A DNA stretch of 64,000 bases from Bugula neritina. Lineage: Eukaryota > Bryozoa > Gymnolaemata > Cheilostomatida > Bugulidae. The translations under genes and the position numbers were made by a program. The notes under the pieces are model-generated. The model saw only the letters and a program-made list of their open reading frames with translations, did no database searches and was not told where the DNA came from. Numbering within the stretch: position 1 is the first letter of the stretch; each line of letters opens with the position of its first letter. Of this stretch, positions 25,194-36,930 are shown in pieces. Location of the stretch: contig OZ037766.1 of assembly GCA_964035545.1 (NCBI GenBank), positions 3,404,501 to 3,468,500 on the forward strand. Reading direction: 5' to 3'.

Positions 25194-25541
25194 GTAAGTA
25201 CACTAACATAATATTAGCCTACAAACATATTAGTATATAGGAAGCTTGTTTTTTAAGTATACGTTGCTTTATTTTGAATTGGACTTAATCCATCTAAAAT
25301 CAGTATTTGATAAAAAAGGATTCAATTAAAAATATATATTGAAATTTGAATTATATTACATCGTTTGTGTAAATATGCTGGTTTTATGTTTTGTTTTTCT
25401 AGTTCCTTCAGTGACTTTATAATTAGCACAATTTTATTAAGTATAATAATGTATGAAAGATGTTGCTATATATGCACACAATACTGTATAGAGTATTTTA
25501 ATAAACTATTTTGATGACTATTTCAGAATCAAACTATCAAC

Positions 25542-25688
25542 ATGAAGGTTCTTGCATTTTTCTTGGTTGCATTCCTTATCATTGCTGCTGCTACTGCCAG
25601 CTACAGACCTCACCGTAAGTCCTACTACCGCAAGCCAGTCTACAAACGACCTGTCTATGGAAAATACAACAAAGGAATCTACTACTAA
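25542..25688 (+). CDS. Secreted cationic Tyr-rich peptide precursor, unit 6
   Basis: 48 residues, protein identical to units 4, 5 and 7, with one synonymous change in the signal peptide (CTT for CTC). Exon 2 begins 25527 after TTTCAG, the only copy with a C at position -3 of the acceptor. TAA abuts GTAAGT. Confidence 0.85.
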   Translation: MKVLAFFLVAFLIIAAATASYRPHRKSYYRKPVYKRPVYGKYNKGIYY

Positions 25689-27349
25689 GTAAGTACTTAA
25701 TATGTTAACATTTAATTATATTCATGATATTATTTGTATTCCAGGTGCTTGCATACATGTTGAATACAATAGATTCGCCATAACATATAAGCACTTTTTA
25801 CATTAGGATTCAATTTATATGCTTCAAGTTGCAGTAATAAGCATCTGCATATAAAAAACATAAACTGTATACTCTTTTCAATTTTTACCGGTTACAGTGA
25901 ATGTTTGTTTTAAACTTCCTGTACATTGCATAATTTAACACCTTTCAAGTTTACTTTCAATCTATCATATTTTATCTGTGTGTATGTGACAACAGCCGTT
26001 ATCTGTTATATGTAACTTTATATTATGCGGTTTTATCGAGTCTTTTTGAACTTATGAAATGTAGTAACAGTAACCCAAGTGGTTATAAACAGCTGATTAT
26101 TTTAATGTTTTGTAGTTCATGCACTAACACGGACCTTCACACAGCCTCCAAATGACCTTGACATGATCTGACCACTCACCTTACAGCTAATATATAATTG
26201 CTCACATAAATTCGTTTTTGTTTTTCATTGTTGAAGTTTGAGAATTAAAATATATAAATAAGCAAACCCTAAAATTTGTATTTTGAATACCATATAAGGT
26301 GAATTACTCTCTTTTGCATAAACTGCAACTTAAAGATTTAAAAACTGTATGACTTTATAGATTTAATAGCATTCAATTGTTTGAAACTTAATACAACATG
26401 CAACACAACCCGTGAAAACTCTAAAATTAAAGAAAAAAGTGATAAGTTCTACATTTGTTTTGAAAAATTTAGTAGCCATAATAAAGTTATATATGTATGT
26501 AGTTTAACTTTACATAAAAATATTTTGCTTTAACATCAAGCAAATATAACTTAATTATTATTATAGCAAAACATTGTTTAAACACATTAAGATGATTAAA
26601 ATAACACGATCAGCTATATTTATTATATTGAAAACTGCATCAATTTGCTAAAATTATATGAATGAAAGCAGCTTTTAATATTGAAAAAGCTGTCCTATGT
26701 ATAGTTACATTTTTGAAAAAAATGTTGTTTTTGCAAAGCGTTAATAAGTTACGGAAAACTGGCAAACTCTTAATAGTAGAGAAGACAATCCTCAGTATAC
26801 CATGAGAAGTTACTGGTCATTTGAGAAATCAGTTTACATCAACTTGGTTTGACAGAAAGTGTATATTTGTAATTTTGCAGTCTGATTTTCATTGTTTCAA
26901 ATATGAATTTCATTTTGATATGTTTTCATAACAAATAAAACAACTGTTGTGTAAAGCTACAGATTTACCACTAAATAAAGTGGCATGTAATATAAATTTT
27001 TCTTCAATTCCCACATTATGCGTTTGCAGCACCTCAAAAATTGCACATAAACATACTCATTCTTCATTTAATTTTAAAAAGCAGCTAAAGTTTTGTTTTC
27101 ATGTTCAACATAATTTCTAAAATACAAACAGCCAACTAATTATGTTTTTGCAGCCGTAATTAAAATTACCAACATAGATTCAACAGAAAAGCCTCTATGT
27201 TGTGTGAAAAATAAATCAGATTTACTCCAACAATGGCAGTATTCAAAATTTGAATGCTGTCAATTTGGAAAACCAAATTATTGCACACATGTTATTTCAA
27301 TTTAGAATCATCTGCACAAATAACTTTGCGTAAATAAGCAACTTGCATG

Positions 27350-27607
27350 ACATCTTACAGTAGACAGCTTACAGTAGACATCTTACAGTAGCCAGCTTAC
27401 AGTAGACAGCTTACAGTAGACAGCTTACAGTAGACAGCTTACAGTAGACAGCTTACAGTAGACAGCTTACAGTAGACAGCTTACAGTAGACAGCTTACAG
27501 TAGGCAGCTTACAGTAGACAGCTTACAGTAGACAGCTTACAGTAGACAGCTTACAGTAGACAGCTTACAGTAGACAGCTTACAGTAGACAGCTTACAGTA
27601 GACAGCT
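27350..27607 (+). repeat. 14-bp minisatellite (agacagcttacagt), unit 6
   Basis: About 18 copies of the same motif as at 22110-22412, more homogeneous, with a few variants (agacatcttacagt, agccagcttacagt, ggcagcttacagt). It runs straight into agctttgtttttatttttaa. Confidence 0.9.
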
Positions 27608-28123
27608 TTGTTTTTATTTTTAATTATAAATTAATCAATTACGATTACTTTTTACATTATTGGAAAAAAATTGTGCCATGATTCACGTATACATACTATG
27701 GTCAAGTGTAGCTTTATGAAAGAAATTCGCCAAAGTGAGTTTTAAATAAACAGTTTTCTGCTACCAAACATAGCCATAAATATCAAATCTAAATCTTTAA
27801 ATTAGAACATAAACAGCATAAAGTTTACCTCGTAAATAGACATAAAAATAAAATTTGTTTATTGCCATATTATAATAGATTTCCTTATTGGATGGACACA
27901 GAAGTTGAAACATTATTGAGCAATGCCGGTTTTTATTTTAATAACTTAATGACTTTTATTTGGACATAAATTCTTATGTTTATGCCAACTTTTAGCTCGG
28001 GTTGTATCGCTGTTCTTGTAACTACAGAAATTATTTATATACATATTTATAATTAATAATGTTTTGTGTGTTGCAGCAAATGTTAGCACATTTCAAAGTT
28101 TTACATTTGATAATAATTATGAG

Positions 28124-28326
28124 CCCATTCATAATAGGTTTAGACCATAAAATTGATGTAACAACTTTATTTTATGTGATATACAATAAAATAGGCCCTA
28201 TAATTCAGTTTTATTGTTGAAACCCATTCATAATACCTAGGTTTAGACTATGAAATTTGGGTAACAACTTTATTTTATGTGATATACAATAAAATAGGCC
28301 CTATAATTCAGTTTTATTGTTGAAAC
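28124..28326 (+). repeat. Tandem duplication of about 100 bp
   Basis: Two adjacent copies of a segment running from cccattcataata to ttttattgttgaaac. Unit 5 has one copy at the same place (about 22932-23030). The second copy has a small insertion (cctaggttt) and a few changes. Confidence 0.85.
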
Positions 28327-29879
28327 ATTTTTTTCAAACATGCAAAAGTAATTTCATATTATAAGCAAAACATTTAAGATTCAGAGATATTTTTACATTT
28401 TTTATAGAGCATCAAATCAAGTGAATTTATATACTAATATGATATTAGACTTCAAGATTATTTCATTAAGCTATAAATATATCAAAGCTGTTGAACTGTT
28501 AAAAAGATTTGTTAAATAGAATTATTACATATTTTTGAACTGTCACATTTAGCCCACTATCATATTTCATAAACAATATGCTATATTTAACTTTTAAGAA
28601 GGGGAAGATGCTCTTTTATAAAGCCTTGCAAGTTTTGCGTCTTACAGTGCAGAACTTGCAATAATTACGAACCAAAATAATTTAAAATTCAAGCTTCAAG
28701 TATAATTATTAAATGATTAGGTAACTAAAAAAGTTAAGATTTAATTTTTTTATTTGATATTGAATATCTGATAAAACAATCATTCTATTATTAATGTATA
28801 GTGAGCTTAAAACTTTAATATCTTTTTAGTGTTTTGCAGCATAGAGTTAGGGATAATGTGCCATTCATTAAAATTGTAATATAACTAACAAAAAACCATT
28901 TAATGTTTTAATCCGATACAAATATATTCAATTAAAGGTCATATGAATGGATTTGAAATAAATAAATAACATATAAAATTAATTTAAGTTGCTTTAAATA
29001 AATAAAACAGTAATCTGATAATGTATTGAATTCTAGTAAAATAATTCTATATAGAGACAATTAGATATAGTTTAGAAACTTGTTAACCAACCCGTTTGCA
29101 TAAAAAAGCAATAGTTTTTGTTATAGGTATAATGTTTGCTGCAATTTTCATTACATAAGTTACAAACTGTTTTGAGCTAAAACTTATACTAGGCAAAGCA
29201 ATGTGAGTTTATATAGCACAAATGTTTCAAAAGCTTTTGACAATTTGTAGTCTTATATGGTTTTTCAGATTAGTTTTGAACTTTTCTACTAAAATTCTAT
29301 TTAAAAAATTCAAAATATTTTTTTTCTTATTTGCTATTTTTATATCCTGAGCTTGCACATAGTTGAATAACAAGCATAAAAATAGATTAGTTTGCACCGT
29401 GAGTAAAACAAAATATTCGTTTACTCAAATTTACTGCTAATTTATATGTTATAAAAAGATATTTGTTCGAAAATTTCGTGGCAGCTCATTTTTTATAATC
29501 TTTCCTTTTTTTTTATTTTTATGATCAACTTTGTATAGCTGTTAGTCTGATAGATTACTTGAACTTTGAAAAAGTTATACCTCTTTATTTCAGCATTTGA
29601 AATTCTATAATGCCGAGCTGAAAGAATTTTGCGTCACTGTTTTATTTATAGTCGACACATGACTTGCTTTTTGCTAATGTGGAAGTACATTTTAATATCT
29701 AAAGATGATAGATTTAAATTAATCAGTGTCTTATATTCGTGTATAAAGTTTACAAAAAATGTTGAAATATATTAACTAAAAACAAGGTAGTTTTGTTGCC
29801 AAATTTTCGACCGCTGCATCCTGTGTAACGCGTGTATTAATATAGAATTGGAAACATAAATTATCATATTTTCTTCTCC

Positions 29880-30029
29880 CACAAAGTGAAATCATTAAAT
29901 GTCTGTCCAATGATTGCTTCCTATATATACCGCACATAGTGGTCAGTTATGATGCTAAAATTGTGTATATAAAGAAGGGAGTTTGGTTGGTGAAAGCAAA
30001 CTGTTCTATACTCTCTACAAACACAGTTG
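29880..30029 (+). promoter_or_regulatory. Unit 7 promoter and non-coding exon 1
   Basis: TATATAAAG at 29966-29974. Leader ends 30029 before GTAAGT (30030). The intron that follows is diverged from the other six. Confidence 0.75.
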
Positions 30030-30382
30030 GTAAGTACACTAACATAATATTAGCCTACAAACATATTAGCATATAAGAAGCTTGTTTTTTAAGTACATGA
30101 GTTTTATATTATTCTATTAATTAAGCATAACTTTCATCAGAAATCAGTATTTGATAAAAATGATACAATTCATAATATTATATTTAAATAAAAATTACAT
30201 ACACTTTTTGTGCTTATAATATTTTGGTTATTTATAAGTTCCTATTTCAGTGCCTTATTATATTAGCATATTTTTGTTAATTATTAGAAATTTTAAAAAA
30301 TGCTGTCATATATAAACAATATTGTATTCAGTTCTTTTATAATAAACTATTTTGATGACTATTTTAGAATCAAACTATCAAC

Positions 30383-30529
30383 ATGAAGGTTCTTGCATTT
30401 TTCTTGGTTGCATTCCTCATCATTGCTGCTGCTACTGCCAGCTACAGACCTCACCGTAAGTCCTACTACCGCAAGCCAGTCTACAAACGACCTGTCTATG
30501 GAAAATACAACAAAGGAATCTACTACTAA
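30383..30529 (+). CDS. Secreted cationic Tyr-rich peptide precursor, unit 7
   Basis: 48 residues, identical in protein to units 4-6. Exon 2 begins 30368 after TTTTAG. TAA abuts GTAAGT. This is the last unit: homology to the other spacers stops within about 20 bp of the donor, and a unique downstream exon follows. The intron is also different in sequence (30030-30367), so the coding exon is more conserved than everything around it. Confidence 0.85.
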   Translation: MKVLAFFLVAFLIIAAATASYRPHRKSYYRKPVYKRPVYGKYNKGIYY

Positions 30530-30874
30530 GTAAGTACTCAATATATTAGCAATTCAATTTGCTAACAATTTAGTTTAACTCGCAAGAATAGTATTGTAAA
30601 TATAGAGTACAGCAATGCTAAACATGTCAAACTTAATATGTTAATAGTCTTGCAAACAGTTTTATTGCACTTTTTGCATAACATACTGATTTTGAGCAAT
30701 TAAGAATTATTTTGAATTAAATTTGAGTTAAGTGAGTCCAGTATAATTATGATTCAACTGTTTAAAATTTCGATATAAAGATATTATTATAGTTTTGCTA
30801 TAGTTGTCACTTTTTTATTTTTGTCAAATAGAAACAATGCTCTTTTCTAAAAACTGATTAATTTGTTTTTGCAG

Positions 30875-31010
30875 ATTCAAGAACCATGGATCTTTTCACC
30901 TTCTCTCACAAACCCGCCTGATGATTTTCTAACAGCCCTTTTCTTTTGCTTTTTAATTTTAAAATAAACTGTTTGTGTTAAATTTGTTATTGTTTGAAAG
31001 TTGAAATAAA
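30875..31010 (+). other. Probable 3' untranslated exon of unit 7
   Basis: Acceptor tttgtttttgcag ends at 30874. The exon contains two AATAAA signals (30963-30968 and 31005-31010) at 430-480 bp after the coding stop. It pairs naturally with the GTAAGT directly after the unit 7 stop. No matching sequence was seen in units 1-6. Confidence 0.55.
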
Positions 31011-32440
31011 ATATATTTTTTCTTCCTGCAAAACTCTATTTTATGTTTATGTACTCTAGCCAGTATATCATTTTAGCAACTGCCTCATTTTAGCTATACT
31101 GTATGTATAAATTAGTTTTAGTAGCAAACAATTAAAGATAAGTAGCAAGCTTGGTAAAGCACATGTATATATATATAAATATCATAATAGCAGCTTTCAT
31201 TAAAATTAACTCATACTTTAGAGATTGTGAAGTCCAGCATTCTAGAAACACCTGATACTCTCACTAGCCCAATTTGTTTGAAAACTGCAAAAAGTGAAAG
31301 CTGTTTAAAAAGTGCCATATTGAGCCAACAATGATATTTAGATAATTCCAAGTTGTCCTTGAAAGACATTCCTTAAATTGCTTAGCAGAGTTGTTCCCCC
31401 CAACTTTTTCATACATCCATACACAGTTATATTACGCACCCAACTTCATTAGTTACACGCAAACTATGTGGTAAGGTCTTTCTCAGGCTATAAACAAGAG
31501 TTACTTGGCATGTTTTCATACTTTAGTTTTGCAGTCATTGCTTTTTTAAACTGACTTAAAATTGTTTTACGGGCATTTCAAAAATCAACTTGCTATATAA
31601 CGTTAACAATGAATATTTATTTAAGCTTTAAAACAAATAATATCGCAACTCATAAGCTTCTTTAAATAGTGATTGTCAAAAGAGTAAATCATGCAATTAT
31701 CAGTTATATATATGCATATTGAGATGAATAGAATAATCTTAGTTTATGCTGTCATAATTAAAAGTTTATAGAAAATTTTATTTAGTTATCTTTTAAGAAA
31801 ATGTAAGTTTTAGGCTCTGGTCGCTGATTGTAAAGAATTCTACAATCTAAGTTTTGTGGACACTTGCAAACACAACTCCTTATACTTTGATATTAAATCT
31901 AGTTTTACTTCACTCAAAAAGTTATTTTTGATTGTTGACTGTTTTATTCTCCTAGAATTGCCCTGTAAAACACCTTATGCTAAACATCTCAGACTTCTAA
32001 AGTAAACTTCTATACTATTTACTGAAAGTTAACAGAAATAATGCAAAGTCAATAAGACAATGCACCTTTTACTATAATGTATTGTTTTTATATTATAGGT
32101 TGTACATAGCAATAGCTGCCTGAACTCAAAATATGTTTATTATCTTGAATATTCTTATATATTATGATGGTTTTAGTAGATTTGATAAAATAAATAATAG
32201 AAAAAATTATGTTTATACGTCATTTTCAACAAAAATTTGAATATGCTTAAACTATACTAAGTTAATATTTTTTTAAAACAGCAGCAACATAGCTTTTGAC
32301 AGCGTATGAATGCCAGGTAGCTGCCGCTATGTTTTTATAATAGCTACATTAAATATGCTTTCCTGCAGCCATTAAGATTTAATAAAAAGAAAGGCTTTTT
32401 CTACTTTAAAAGGCCTTCAAACTTTTAAATTTTACTTTAT
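31011..32440. other. Intergenic stretch between peptide array and gene A
   Basis: AT-rich. No open frame, array homology or repeat element that I can support. Confidence 0.5.
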
Positions 32441-32463
32441 TTAGTTCTGCAGAAGATTGCAAC

Positions 32464-34243
32464 ATGGAACGTAAGTTTTCTTATAATTACTAATACTTTG
32501 ATATCAAAATAAAACTGACTATTTTTAGCTAAAATCCACATTAATTCACTTTAAAAGTAGTATCATGCTGTTGATAACATTTATAAAAGTTTTATTTCAA
32601 ATTATTTGGCAGGAAGAAACAACTCTAAAAACAAGGGTGTGGTAAAGCAAGTGCAATTTATCAGAGCATTTTTCAAAAAAAAGTTCTGTAACTTGTATAA
32701 TTATATTTGTAACCTGTATATATGAATAACTGCTTAAAGCAGTTTTGTTTTTGTTTCTCATTATTTTCAAAGTTCAGAAAAATCTGTGCAGATATAAAAT
32801 AATTTTTTTGATCAAGAAATGATTACAATATTTTAATAAAAAAGATATTAACAAAACTTGTTTCATATTTTTCTTAATATAAAGCTTGCTTTTCTGCTAC
32901 CGCAAAAAATATTTTTTAGCATTTCAATATCATATAAAATTACCTGCACAGCTATTATATCATACCTATTAGTTTGTTTTTAATTAACTCTGAAAGATTA
33001 AATTGGTTATAATAAACTGAACCTAGTGTACTATTCAAATTTTTAATTTCTGCAGCTTTCACAATTTATAGAATGGGTAGGTTGCTCTTAGAAGTATTTT
33101 TGTATTTTCATAGGTTCTTACCAGAAGAGTCTGTTGTTGAGAAAATCAGTTTCTAAGCAGTGCATGAACCTCTCCTTTCGAGCTGGAATGAACAGCACAG
33201 ATGAGATATTTATGCATTGCTTCCAAAATTATTTTGATAGTGAAAATAATCATATAGAAGCAACAATGGATGAATATATTGAAGGCGAGGAAAAGGCGTC
33301 TCTTAATAAGGAGATATACGAACTTGTTGAGTGGCTCAAGAACACGTACATACCATTTCGTTCAAGCTGGACCAATCAGCAAGAAGTTTACGATTTATTA
33401 GCCAATGGTCTGACTAGTTATGCGGAACCACTTTTAGCTCAGCTGTTTGATGGTCCTAAAAAGCATGCCTTACTAGGAGTGTTTATCATTGTATGCAATC
33501 TTTATCTGTTGATGTTACAGGAGTTGATTGTAGTGGATGTGAATGTAGCTTTTCCAAGCCAATCAGAGTTCTGGTCACGACTTCAAGAAGACGGAGAAAA
33601 GTATTCTAAGTACGTGTATGCATGCTATGCAGACATTTCGTCAGTACGACGTAAAATGGTGAGTAATATAGCCATAGAAAAGAGACAAGATACACCAAAG
33701 AGACGTACACCAGGAGTGATATTTTTGAGAGTTTGGACTGATGAATGGTTTGTACCACCGGAAGTATTTATTGACTATACAGTTAGTATTGGGCCAGGAA
33801 AGTATCTTTTTGGTGATGTGCAGCAGTTGAATGATAGAGCACATGAATTTCGTCACAATTACTTACGAAATGTTGACGATGACTTCAGGAGGATTTTAAA
33901 CAATCCATTAATTGCTTGGTCGGCATGGAAAAGCTGCTACAAATTATTGCCCAAATTCCAATGGTCTGAGAACAGCGAGCTTCAAGGCACATCTCCTGGG
34001 GAGGAACCAAGAACTAGTGGTAAAATAGAACCAAAAACTATCAAAGATGACAAGCAAGCAAAGAGTGCGGAAGAAAAAGCAAAAAGTGCAGAGGGTGAAG
34101 AACAAACAAAGAGTGCAGAGGGTGAAGAACAATCAAAGAGTGCAGAGGGTGAAGAACAAACAACGAGTGCAGAAGGTTCGAAACAAGCAAAGAGTGTGAA
34201 AAATAAACGGAAAAACAAAAAAGTAACTTATGCTTTTTTCTAA
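32464..34243 (+). CDS. Cry-domain-I-like helical protein, gene A
   Basis: Two exons: 32464-32470 (ATG GAA C) and 33114-34243, joined in phase 1 to give a 378-residue protein starting MERSYQKSLL. Acceptor is ttttcatag. The start is preferred over in-frame TTG or ATG in exon 2 because genes B-D have the same micro-exon. Residues about 45-280 are the family domain: YIPFRSS (about 81-87), then CNLYLLMLQEL (about 130-140), a position occupied by ANLHLLFLQDA in gene C, followed by EFWSRLQEDGEKYSKY and a Trp-rich end (AWSAWKSC). The C-terminus (about 318-378) has a charged repeat KSAEGEEQ in three near copies and a Lys-rich end. No signal peptide. The likely fold is a helical bundle similar to the pore-forming domain of Cry-type toxins. 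This is inferred from one motif and the overall helix pattern, so a role is not established. AATAAA at 34640-34645. Confidence 0.7.
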
Positions 34244-36900
34244 ACTACTAAAAGCTTGAGAACAAAATATATATTTATAATACTTTAACATCTTTATATC
34301 ACGGTTGATTTTATAATACTTCGTACTGATTAAATTTTTAAACATAAATATATCTTTTGTATGATTTAATTTTGTTTTCACATAGAATTTTAGAAAAATA
34401 GTTTGTTAAAAAGATAATATTTTCAAACATTAAAAAAAATTAAATTAAATTTTCAGCTAATTATATATATAGTTCTAGTATATTTCTTTGTTGACTGAGA
34501 GCAATAATCATACTAATTCAATTTATAACTTATTGTTTCAACTATTTGTTAAAATTATGTACCTAATACTTTTAGCATCAAACACAAAAAAGTTTACCTA
34601 AATATTTCATTAGTTTTTAATTTAGTTATTTAGATTTAAAATAAACACTTAAATAATCATTTCAACCCAGCCATTAATGTCTAACCAATTATAGTCAAAC
34701 ATTTGTTCAAGCCATCAAAACTGCACATATTGCTAAGCTATTCAATTATGAATTTGTTGATCACTTATTTGCTAACTGATTAACTTGAGACAGTTTCTGA
34801 AACAAGGCATTAGGAAGGTTCAACTATATATGAGTTTATAAACATGTATAATTGACGTTGAAAAATTTGCATAACTTTCACCCACAAAAGAATATCTTCA
34901 TAAAACCTTTTAGGTACAATATTCTAGCGTCTTAAAAACATAAACTCTCTTATTTATACTTATACATCAGTTAAATATTAATTTTAAAACTAATATAACA
35001 TAACTGGAAGTTTATTCATTATTTAAATGCAAACTTAAGAAATACAGGTATAGCTATAGCAAAATTTTTAGGTCAATGTTGGTTGAAATGCTTTGTATGT
35101 ATAGCATGACTTCTCCAAAAAATTGCCTGCTATAATATTTATATAATTTTGTTTTTTACTCAGTTTAAAAAATTATAAAACTGCATATAAAAAAATAAAA
35201 ATTGTGTGTGTGTGTGCGTGTGTGTGCGTGTGTGTGCGTGCGTGTGTGTGTGTGCGTGTGCGTGTGTGCGTGTGCGTGTGTGCGTGTGTGTGTGCGCGCG
35301 TGTGTGTGTGTGCGTGTGCGTGTGTGCGTGTGCGTGTGTGCGTGTGTGCGTGTGCGTGTGCGTGTGCGTGTGCGTGTGCGTGTGCGTGTGCGTGTGCGTG
35401 TGCGTGTGCGTGTGTGTGTGCGTGTGTGTGTGTGTGTTTATAAATTTTTTCCCATTACAAAATGCATATATAGTTTATTTTTTAAGGCTTTTAGAAAGTT
35501 GTTATTGTTTAATATAATTTATATTTAATAAGCATTAAAAACATAACTTTTTATAGTCAAACTTGTAAATAAAACAATCCTTTACAGTAGTAAATATGTT
35601 TTTTGTATTTCATGCAGTTACAACTTACAAGTAGTAAATAGAATGGTGATCCAATTTACTTTTGCAAGTATAGGTAAAATTTACTGCAAAAATGATAGGC
35701 TTACGTTTGTTCGAATAATATTTCTATATTCTGAACACATGTTCAATTGCAGTGTAAATACGAGTACAAATTATCTAGAACTCAGCAGGGAAACATAACT
35801 CCTTTTTGCTTTCCAACATGAAAACACAACTTCTAATTGGTAAAAGCTAGTATCAGCAGAAATGTCCTGCCAGAATAATAATATTGAATGAAAAATAAAC
35901 TGAATTTATTGATAAAAGCTTTTCTATAAAACTGCTTTTGTCTTACAGTAATACTACTTGAATTATATAAGATTTAGCTATTTAAACTAATTAGACCATA
36001 TTATATTCATTTCTTTATTAGAAAAAAATTAGTTTATATATTGTATGGTTTTCATAAAGTTTTTAAGCAAGTTTTAGAACAAAATTACATAGTGCATAAA
36101 AGTGAAAACTTGACTATGTAAGACATATAATACGATCCAAGAGCAACTTGGCAATCATATAAGCACTGCACTCAACTCTTTATATAGGCATGTCATAAAA
36201 ACCAAACATGAGTTTTTTATAGGGTTTATACATTTTGTTTAATTTTGCATCTGCCTGTTAACTAAAAATATAAATATATATTTGCATAAGTCATATAATA
36301 GTCAGTGGTCAAACATATAGCGTGAATTCATCAGCTTGCATTACTATAAACAATGTTTGGGTTACAAATCATATGCTTGGAAAAATACTTTCGAGCTGAA
36401 TAAAGCTATTTTCTAAGAAAAAATTTCGATGACATTATTGTACATATTATACAAATAAACTATTATATTTATAATCAACTTTTGAATTAATTATCTATTA
36501 AGTGCAAATCACATAATGTTCAAAATATTTCTATGTAGAATTGCAAAAGCTTGCAAAGATTTTTTCAAATAAATTTAAGATATTAAAAAGTTTCTCAAAG
36601 TAACAATAATTAAGTCATGTTGTATAGTTATATTTTTCTACAAGCCTGTTTTTCAACTATTATATTTGTTTGAGTAACCAAGGCAAACATTGCTGTGGAA
36701 ACATTAAAAACCCTCTGCCATGCTTGAGCATTGGGGGGGGTGTTTGGCTACCTAAAATATCTACGAATATAAAATCTAAGCTCATTGCTATTTTCATGTA
36801 GCCTGATTTTCGTCTATTTTAGATACTGGAAAAGCTATTTTTGCTTGTAGATGTATAGCATGAAAAAGCCTTAGATGAAAGCTTTTATACGATAAAGACA
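34244..36900. other. Intergenic stretch between genes A and B
   Basis: AT-rich with a long GT/GC microsatellite at 35203-35437. No gene supported. Confidence 0.5.
35203..35437. repeat. (GT)n/(GTGC)n microsatellite, about 235 bp
   Basis: Alternating purine-pyrimidine tract (tgtgtgcgtgtgcgtg and similar) without interruption, a sequence type able to adopt Z-DNA. Open frames across it in three phases are artefacts of the repeat. Confidence 0.95.
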
Positions 36901-36930
36901 CTGTTCCTATAGAAGTTCCTCAACATCAAC

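Larger units (their letters stand above)
25070..29910 (+). repeat. Array unit 6
   Basis: Shares the diverged downstream half of unit 5 but lacks the MITE, and has lost the segment with cagcagcaaaaccacagc present in units 1-5 (junction near 26865). Contains its own minisatellite (27350-27607) and a tandem duplication of about 100 bp (28124-28326). TGACCTTGA at 26153-26161. Confidence 0.75.

Noticed and set aside
3302-30541. Minus-strand open frames of about 60-79 codons over every peptide exon
   Set aside because: They are mirror images of the real + strand coding exon. The + frame has a signal peptide, splice sites and a promoter, and the minus frames have none.
35202-35528. Cys/Val/Arg repeat proteins
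   Set aside because: Translation of a GT/GC microsatellite in three frames.
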